From contig NZ_LQCI01000018.1 of assembly GCF_001613935.1 (NCBI RefSeq), positions 96,602-160,601 on the forward strand: a stretch of DNA of 64,000 nucleotides. The letters run 5' to 3'. The notes beneath the pieces are model-generated. The model was not told the DNA's origin and made no database searches. It was given only the letters and a program-made list of their open reading frames with translations. The position numbers and the translations under genes are program-made. This DNA is from Amycolatopsis regifaucium. Lineage in GTDB: Bacteria; Actinomycetota; Actinomycetes; Mycobacteriales; Pseudonocardiaceae. This document shows positions 59,679-64,000 of the stretch, piece after piece. Every line of letters starts with the position of its first letter. Positions within the stretch are counted from its first letter, which is position 1.

Positions 59679-60641
59679 TCATTGCGGCACGATCTTTTCC
59701 AGAAACCGCCGCGCGGCCTCCCGCCCGCTTTCGAAGAGGCGCTTCTTCTCCTCTTCGCCGAGCCCGAAGTCGACGGCGGAAACACCGGTCGTATCGACGT
59801 ACACCGTCCGCCGGTTCACACCTTCCTCGTGCAAGCGGTAACGATTCCAGTCCGACATCAGGGTTTCGAGTGAACTGATGGCGATCCGCAACGCACTCTT
59901 CACCGGTTTGTCCCGGCCGCCGACCGGTTCCCCGGAAAGCTTCACGCCCCAGGTCGGCCAGCGCGCGGGCTTCGAGTCGGTCCGGTCGAAGACGGTGATC
60001 GGGAAGTTCGACAGCAGGCCGCCGTCGACCCAGGTGACCGCGCCCCCGGGGCGGACGTCGAAGTGCACCGGCCGGAAGTAGAACGGAATGGACATCGAGG
60101 CGCGGACGGCGTCGACGATCTTTTCCGCGCCGGGATCGCGGCCGTACTGAGAATAATCCCAAGGCAACCGCACGAGCACGCGGCGGGTCAGGTCGCTGAC
60201 GTGGACGACGAGGGAATACCGTTGGTACGAAAGCAAAGTACCTTCGGGATCGTCGATGGCGAGATCGCCGAAAGTGCGCACGCCGGCGTCGTCCAGCAAC
60301 GGCGTGAGCCATTCGGCGAGATAGTCACCGGTGTGCATCCCCTCGTGCAGGACCAGATCGACGCCGTCGTCGATCGGGCCGGTGACCTTGTCGAGCAGGG
60401 ACTGATCCTGGAAGCGGCGGCAGTCCATGTCGTTCATCACCGCTTCGAGTTCGCCGAGATCCTTCCCGGCTTTCTGATAAGCGGCGACCAGGGTCGCGAC
60501 GATCGCGCCCGCGCTCGTCCCGGCGATCCGGGGGAACGAGTAGCCGGCTTCGTGCAACTCGAGCACCGCGCCCAGCAACCCGATGCCTTTGACGCCGCCG
60601 CCTTCCAGCACCAGATCGACGCGCTTGCCGGAATCAGCCAT
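59679..60641 (-). CDS. Patatin-like phospholipase
   Basis: This 320-residue serine lipase has the patatin dyad: the oxyanion motif LVLEGGGVKGIGLLGAVLEL, the nucleophile in IAGTSAGAIVATL and the catalytic Asp in TWVDGGLLSNFP. It should cleave phospholipid acyl esters. ATG 60641 has AGGGG eight bases upstream; 60647 is an alternative. No membrane helix or signal peptide is seen. It is the first gene of a two-gene unit with the papain-like protein. Confidence 0.9.
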   Translation of the reverse strand: MADSGKRVDLVLEGGGVKGIGLLGAVLELHEAGYSFPRIAGTSAGAIVATLVAAYQKAGKDLGELEAVMNDMDCRRFQDQSLLDKVTGPIDDGVDLVLHEGMHTGDYLAEWLTPLLDDAGVRTFGDLAIDDPEGTLLSYQRYSLVVHVSDLTRRVLVRLPWDYSQYGRDPGAEKIVDAVRASMSIPFYFRPVHFDVRPGGAVTWVDGGLLSNFPITVFDRTDSKPARWPTWGVKLSGEPVGGRDKPVKSALRIAISSLETLMSDWNRYRLHEEGVNRRTVYVDTTGVSAVDFGLGEEEKKRLFESGREAARRFLEKIVPQ

Positions 60642-60891
60642 GTCCATCACCCCTGCACCCGCGACCACCGAGTTTTCGGCGGTTCCCCTCGCGGAAATCG
60701 AGTGTGACACAGCGCGAGACCGAGGATTCCGGGGTTCACCCGAATGACTCAGAAATAGCTGGTTCTTTTGCGAGCCGATTCGAGTTCGTTAATTTCCCGC
60801 GCCGTTTCGGGCATTCCGAGGCACCGGAAAGAATGCAGATACCGATTCAAGGACTCGATTGGATATCGGCCTTTCAACGCTCCGCACGCCA
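60642..60891. other. Non-coding stretch upstream of the patatin gene
   Basis: Together with the palindrome at 60892-60955 this leaves 327 bases without a gene. It is somewhat AT richer than its surroundings (for example around 60768-60800). I see no ORF with coding character and no tRNA. It should contain the patatin promoter, but no convincing -10 box stands out. Confidence 0.5.
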
Positions 60892-60955
60892 CGCATTTAG
60901 TCCTCTGGATGCGGTACTTGCGCGCGCAACTACCGCATCCAGAGGACTAAATGCG
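60892..60955. terminator. Perfect 25-bp palindrome (GTCCTCT family A, best copy)
   Basis: Perfect arms 60892-60916 and 60931-60955 start CGCATTTAGTCCTCTGGATG. The loop holds the nested hairpin TTGC-GCGC-GCAA. It lies downstream of nucS (minus strand). It serves as the reference for the family. Confidence 0.72.
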
Positions 60956-60968
60956 ACGGTCGGGGGCG

Positions 60969-61628
60969 TCAGAAGAGGCGGAACTCGTCCGACTCGATAC
61001 CGCGCAGCGCGTCGTAGTCCAGCGTGAGGCACCGGATCCCCCGGTCCTCGGCCAGCACTCGCGCCTGGGGCTTGATGATCTGCGCCGCGAAGACGCCCTG
61101 CACCGGCGCCAGCAGCGGGTCGCGGTTGAGCAGTTCGAGGTACCGCGTCAGCTGCTCGACACCGTCGATCTCTCCGCGTCGCTTGATCTCCACGGCGACG
61201 CTGGCGCCGTCGGCGTCACGCGCCATGATGTCGACCGGCCCGATCGCGGTCGGGAACTCCCGCCGGACCAGCGTGTAGCCCTCACCGAGGGTCTTGATGT
61301 GCTCGGCGAGCAGTTCCTGCAGGTGCGCCTCGACGCCGTCCTTCTGCAGCCCCGGCTCCGCGCCGAGTTCCTGGGCGTGGTCGTGGAAGATCTCGTCGAT
61401 CGTGATGACGAGCTTCTCCCCCTGCTTGTTCTCGACGATCCACAGCTTGCCGTCCTCGATCAGCCAGCACGGCGGGCTCATCCAGTTCAGCGGCTTGTAG
61501 GCACGGTCGTCCGAGTGCACGGACACCGACCCGTCGGCCTTCACGAGCAGCAGCCGCGTGGCCATCGGCAGATGGGCGGTCAGACGGCCGGCGTAGTCGA
61601 CCTGGCAACGAGCGATCACTAGGCGCAC
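60969..61628 (-). CDS. nucS: Mismatch-specific endonuclease NucS (EndoMS)
   Basis: This 219-residue nuclease starts the non-canonical mismatch repair of actinobacteria, which lack MutS/MutL. N-terminal DNA-binding half: [21 protein letters not shown]-terminal RecB-like nuclease: [21 protein letters not shown], with the catalytic Asp, Glu and Lys. [17 protein letters not shown] ends in the C-terminal motif expected for binding the beta clamp. GTG 61628 lies 6 nt after TACCCT and the gene is divergent from a Nudix gene. Confidence 0.95.
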   Translation of the reverse strand: MRLVIARCQVDYAGRLTAHLPMATRLLLVKADGSVSVHSDDRAYKPLNWMSPPCWLIEDGKLWIVENKQGEKLVITIDEIFHDHAQELGAEPGLQKDGVEAHLQELLAEHIKTLGEGYTLVRREFPTAIGPVDIMARDADGASVAVEIKRRGEIDGVEQLTRYLELLNRDPLLAPVQGVFAAQIIKPQARVLAEDRGIRCLTLDYDALRGIESDEFRLF

Positions 61629-61634
61629 CCCGCG

Positions 61635-61640
61635 AGGGTA
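61635..61640 (-). promoter_or_regulatory. -10 box TACCCT, nucS
   Basis: TACCCT on the minus strand lies 6 nt before the GTG at 61628. Confidence 0.5.
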
Positions 61641-61653
61641 GGACAAGCGTCGC

Positions 61654-61659
61654 CATACT
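61654..61659 (+). promoter_or_regulatory. -10 box CATACT, Nudix gene
   Basis: CATACT lies 6 nt before the ATG at 61666. With the nucS box it makes a 37-base divergent promoter. Confidence 0.45.
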
Positions 61660-61665
61660 GGTCGC

Positions 61666-62205
61666 ATGGACCCCATTCAGCGTGTCAGCTCGCGTGAGGT
61701 GTACCGGAACAACTGGATGACCGTGCGCGAAGACGCCATCAGGCGGCCCGATGGTTCCGAGGGGATCTACGCCGTCGTCGACAAACCCACCTGCGCCGTG
61801 GTGATCCCGTTCGACGGCGCCCGATTTCACCTGGTCGAGCAGTTCCGCTACCCGCTGGGCCGGCGGCGCTGGGAGTTCCCCATGGGCACCGCACCCGACC
61901 GCGCCGACGTCCCGGCGCCCGAACTCGCCGCTCGCGAACTGCGCGAGGAGACCGGCCTGATCGCCGGGTCGATGGTCGATCTCGGCCACACCGACCTCGC
62001 GTCCGGGATATCGAGCCAGCGCGGTCGCGTGTTCCTCGCCACGGACCTCACGCAAGGTGAAGCCCAGCGCGAGATCGAGGAGCAGGACATGCGTACGGCG
62101 TGGTTCGATCGCGACGAGTTCGAAAAGATGATCGCTTCGGGTGACATCACCGACGCGCAGACGCTGGCCGCTTACACGCTCCTGCTGCTGCGCGAACGCT
62201 CCTGA
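61666..62205 (+). CDS. Nudix hydrolase, ADP-ribose pyrophosphatase-like
   Basis: This 179-residue hydrolase has a Nudix box slightly expanded at its start: [20 protein letters not shown] followed by EETGL. The upstream [20 protein letters not shown] is typical of ADP-ribose pyrophosphatases, which release AMP and ribose-5-phosphate. Its place opposite nucS suggests but does not prove a genome-maintenance or nucleotide-cleaning role. A palindrome of family B follows the gene. Confidence 0.9.
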   Translation: MDPIQRVSSREVYRNNWMTVREDAIRRPDGSEGIYAVVDKPTCAVVIPFDGARFHLVEQFRYPLGRRRWEFPMGTAPDRADVPAPELAARELREETGLIAGSMVDLGHTDLASGISSQRGRVFLATDLTQGEAQREIEEQDMRTAWFDRDEFEKMIASGDITDAQTLAAYTLLLLRERS

Positions 62206-62219
62206 TGCCGCTCACGCGC

Positions 62220-62276
62220 GTGAGATGAAGGACGCTTTCATTGCGAAATTTGCTATGAAAGCGTCCTTCATCTCAC
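62220..62276. terminator. Long palindrome with GCGAAATTTGC centre (family B)
   Basis: Arms 62220-62247 and 62249-62276 pair with two mismatches around one central base. The flank reads ATGAAGGACGCTTTCAT, different from other copies but complementary across the stem. It lies between convergent Nudix and enoyl-CoA hydratase genes. Confidence 0.68.
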
Positions 62277-62286
62277 TTGAGGGGCC

Positions 62287-63060
62287 TCAATCCGGCCAGA
62301 CCGGGGAGCGCTTCTCCAGGAACGCCGCCATGCCCTCACGCGCACCGGGCAGCTGCGACGCCGACGCCATCACTTCCAGCGCCAGCGCGTAGGCGTCCGC
62401 CTCGGGCCGGTCCAACTGTGCGTAGAGCGTCTGCTTCCCCATCGCCTTGCTCGCCCGGCTGCCCCGCGTCGCACGCTCCAACAGCGAAGCGACGGCTTCG
62501 TCCAGCGAGTCGTCCGGGACGACGCGGTTCACCAGGCCCCAGTCCAGCGCGGTCGCCGCGTCGACGACGTCGCCGGTGAGCGCCAGTTCCATCAGCCGTT
62601 TCCGCCCGATCGAGCGAGCCACCGGTACCGCGGGGGTGTGGCAGAACCAGCCGCCCTTGCCACCCGGCAGGGCGAACCCGGCGGATTCGGCGGCGACGGC
62701 TAGGTCGCACGAGGCCACCAGCTGGCAGCCGGCGGCGGTCGCGAGGCCGTGCACCCGCGCGACGACGACCTGCGGCACCGACTGCATCGTCCCCATCAGG
62801 TCCGTGCACAGCCGCAGCAGCTCGCGCACGGCCGTCAGGTCGCGCGCGGCGACGTCGCCGAAGTCGTGTCCCGCGGAGAACACCGGCCCGGCGCCGGCCA
62901 GGACGATGCCGGTGGCGTCGGTCTGCCCGGTCTCGCGGAACGCCGCGAGCAGTTCGGCGAGGTGGTCCGCCGACAGCGAGTTTCGCCGCGCGGCGCGGTT
63001 CATGGTGACGGTGACGGTGTCGCCGTCCCGCTTCACGAGGATGTGCTCGTACTCGGCCAT
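62287..63060 (-). CDS. Enoyl-CoA hydratase/isomerase family protein
   Basis: This 257-residue crotonase-fold protein has the oxyanion-hole motif VFSAGHDFGDVAARDL and RVHGLATAAGCQLVASCDLA. The second motif carries Gly where the first catalytic Glu of hydratases usually sits, so an isomerase, dehalogenase or other crotonase reaction is possible. The N-terminal VTVTMNRAARRNSLSADHL is typical. ATG 63060 lies 6 nt after TACCGT. Confidence 0.88.
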   Translation of the reverse strand: MAEYEHILVKRDGDTVTVTMNRAARRNSLSADHLAELLAAFRETGQTDATGIVLAGAGPVFSAGHDFGDVAARDLTAVRELLRLCTDLMGTMQSVPQVVVARVHGLATAAGCQLVASCDLAVAAESAGFALPGGKGGWFCHTPAVPVARSIGRKRLMELALTGDVVDAATALDWGLVNRVVPDDSLDEAVASLLERATRGSRASKAMGKQTLYAQLDRPEADAYALALEVMASASQLPGAREGMAAFLEKRSPVWPD

Positions 63061-63066
63061 GCTTCG

Positions 63067-63072
63067 ACGGTA
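63067..63072 (-). promoter_or_regulatory. -10 box TACCGT, enoyl-CoA hydratase gene
   Basis: TACCGT on the minus strand lies 6 nt before the ATG at 63060. Confidence 0.5.
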
Positions 63073-63134
63073 ACCGACCGGAACGTCCGGCGATACGGGT
63101 CCAGGGCTCGTACCGACGCCTTCCCGCGGCTCCC

Positions 63135-63923
63135 TCAGGCGCGGTCGATCACGGCCTTGAGGAACCGCCGCGTCCGATCGTGATCGGGGTCGTTGAACAG
63201 CTTCTCCGGCGTGGCGTCCTCCAGCACCTGCCCCTGGTCGAACATCATCACCCGATCCGAAACGTCCCGCGCGAACTGCATTTCGTGCGTGACGCAGAGG
63301 ATCGTGATGTCGGTCGACGCGGCGATCTCGCGCAGTACGCGCAGGACGTCCGCGACCAGTTCCGGGTCCAGCGCCGAGGTGACCTCGTCCAGCAGCAGCA
63401 CGTCCGGCCGCATCGCGAGCGCGCGGGCGATCGCGACGCGCTGCTGCTGGCCACCGGAAAGCCGCGTGGGGTGCGCGTCCTTCTTGTCCGTGAGCCCCAC
63501 CATTTCCAGCAGTTCGACGGCTCGTGCCTCGGCCTCGTCCCGGGGAACGCCGAGCGAGTGGATCGGCGCCTCGGTGATGTTGCGCAACACGTTCATGGTG
63601 GGGAACAGGTTGAACTGCTGGAACACCATGCCGATCCGCTTGCGCACGGCCCGCAGGTACTTCTCGTCGGCGGGCACCAGTTTCTCGCCCCGCTTCATGT
63701 GACTGAGGTAGTCGCCGCAGACCTCGATGGTGCCGCCGTCGACCCGCTCCAAGGTCATCAGCAACCGCAGGATGGTCGTCTTCCCGGACCCGCTCGGCCC
63801 GATCAGCGAGACGAACTCCCCTGGCGCGACGGTGAAATCGAGGTCCCGCAGCACCACGTGGTCGCCGTAGGACTTGACCACCTGCGAGAACCGGATCATC
63901 GGGGAATCAACTGTGGGCGGCAC
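63135..63923 (-). CDS. Polar amino acid/ectoine-type ABC transporter ATP-binding protein
   Basis: This 262-residue ATPase has Walker A in LIGPSGSGKTTILRLL, Q-loop FQQFNLFPTM, signature LSGGQQQRVAIARALAM and Walker B DVLLLDEVTSALDPELV. It belongs to the GlnQ/EhuA branch that energises uptake of polar amino acids or ectoine. It uses either GTG 63923, overlapping the permease end with GGAG upstream, or ATG 63899. It is downstream of a permease gene that leaves the window. Confidence 0.93.
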   Translation of the reverse strand: MPPTVDSPMIRFSQVVKSYGDHVVLRDLDFTVAPGEFVSLIGPSGSGKTTILRLLMTLERVDGGTIEVCGDYLSHMKRGEKLVPADEKYLRAVRKRIGMVFQQFNLFPTMNVLRNITEAPIHSLGVPRDEAEARAVELLEMVGLTDKKDAHPTRLSGGQQQRVAIARALAMRPDVLLLDEVTSALDPELVADVLRVLREIAASTDITILCVTHEMQFARDVSDRVMMFDQGQVLEDATPEKLFNDPDHDRTRRFLKAVIDRA

Positions 63924-64000
63924 GTCGCTCCAACCTTCTCACCAGAATCGAAGCCGGCAGGCTCACCAGCAGGAACAGCACCCCGGCCAGGGTGTAGGGC
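63907..64000 (-). CDS. ABC transporter permease, C-terminal fragment (runs off the window)
   Basis: The minus strand from the window end reads YTLAGVLFLLVSLPASILVR, then RLERRAAHS and a stop at 63907-63909. This is the last membrane helix and basic tail of an amino-acid ABC permease of the HisM/GlnP type. It overlaps the GTG start of the ATPase gene. The rest lies beyond base 64000. Confidence 0.75.
   Translation of the reverse strand, partial: PYTLAGVLFLLVSLPASILVRRLERRAAHS

Overview
The window is about 70% G+C, with very dense gene packing, GTG and TTG starts and four-base stop/start overlaps. It comes from an actinomycete. A rhomboid-murI-MBL-rph-rdgB run, a cysM-cysO-mec-P1 peptidase-DUF2017-clpS run facing pncB, a serB2-ctaD pair and a nucS gene match the order I remember for Mycobacterium tuberculosis. 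This points to a Pseudonocardiales relative; I lean to Amycolatopsis, but that genus is an inference. I see no rRNA, CRISPR array, insertion sequence, prophage or complete antibiotic cluster.

Layout. 0-5.4 kb: an LCP cell-wall ligase, an HTH regulator, a flavin monooxygenase facing a TetR regulator, and small hypothetical genes. 5.5-6.8 kb: a tRNA with anticodon UAG but a short class I body, followed by a nucleotidyltransferase/HEPN pair behind an AT-rich dyad. 6.8-11.5 kb: an ArsR-SRPBCC fusion with a reductase, an O-methyltransferase, an SDR-like protein, a DinB protein and a LysR regulator. 11.6-15.3 kb: a three-subunit molybdenum hydroxylase. 15.3-17.9 kb: a GH25-like hydrolase, a lipoprotein and Bcp. 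18-31 kb: the mycobacterial-type block (RdgB, RNase PH, phosphodiesterase-like MBL protein, MurI, rhomboid, CysM/CysO/Mec, ClpS) with NAT and racemase genes inside it, then NAD salvage (pncB-pncA), an aldolase and bioY. 31-40 kb: DinG, OsmC, a Pth2-like protein, SerB and cytochrome oxidase subunit I. 40-51 kb: mixed single genes (phosphotransferase, glycosyltransferase, hydrolase, GNAT, AraC/methyltransferase pair, phosphodiesterase-like enzyme, MscS-like membrane protein, PLP enzyme facing an Lrp regulator). 51-58.7 kb: a tandem 3-hydroxyacyl-CoA dehydrogenase fusion, the dhaKLM operon, a DUF3558 lipoprotein and a sodium:solute symporter. 58.8-64 kb: a papain-like protein with permuted motif order beside a patatin, then nucS facing a Nudix gene, an enoyl-CoA hydratase and an ABC transporter running off the end.

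Two genome-scale patterns stand out. First, at least fourteen long palindromes of three recognisable families sit at gene ends, with arms that change together, and some supply the stop codon of the gene before them. Second, about two dozen genes have a TANNNT-like hexamer 6-8 nt before the start codon and little or no Shine-Dalgarno sequence, which is the signature of leaderless transcription. The features most worth following up are the palindromes, the class I tRNA(UAG), the permuted protease/patatin pair, the NTase/HEPN module and a 24-codon ORF wedged between serB and the Pth2-like gene.
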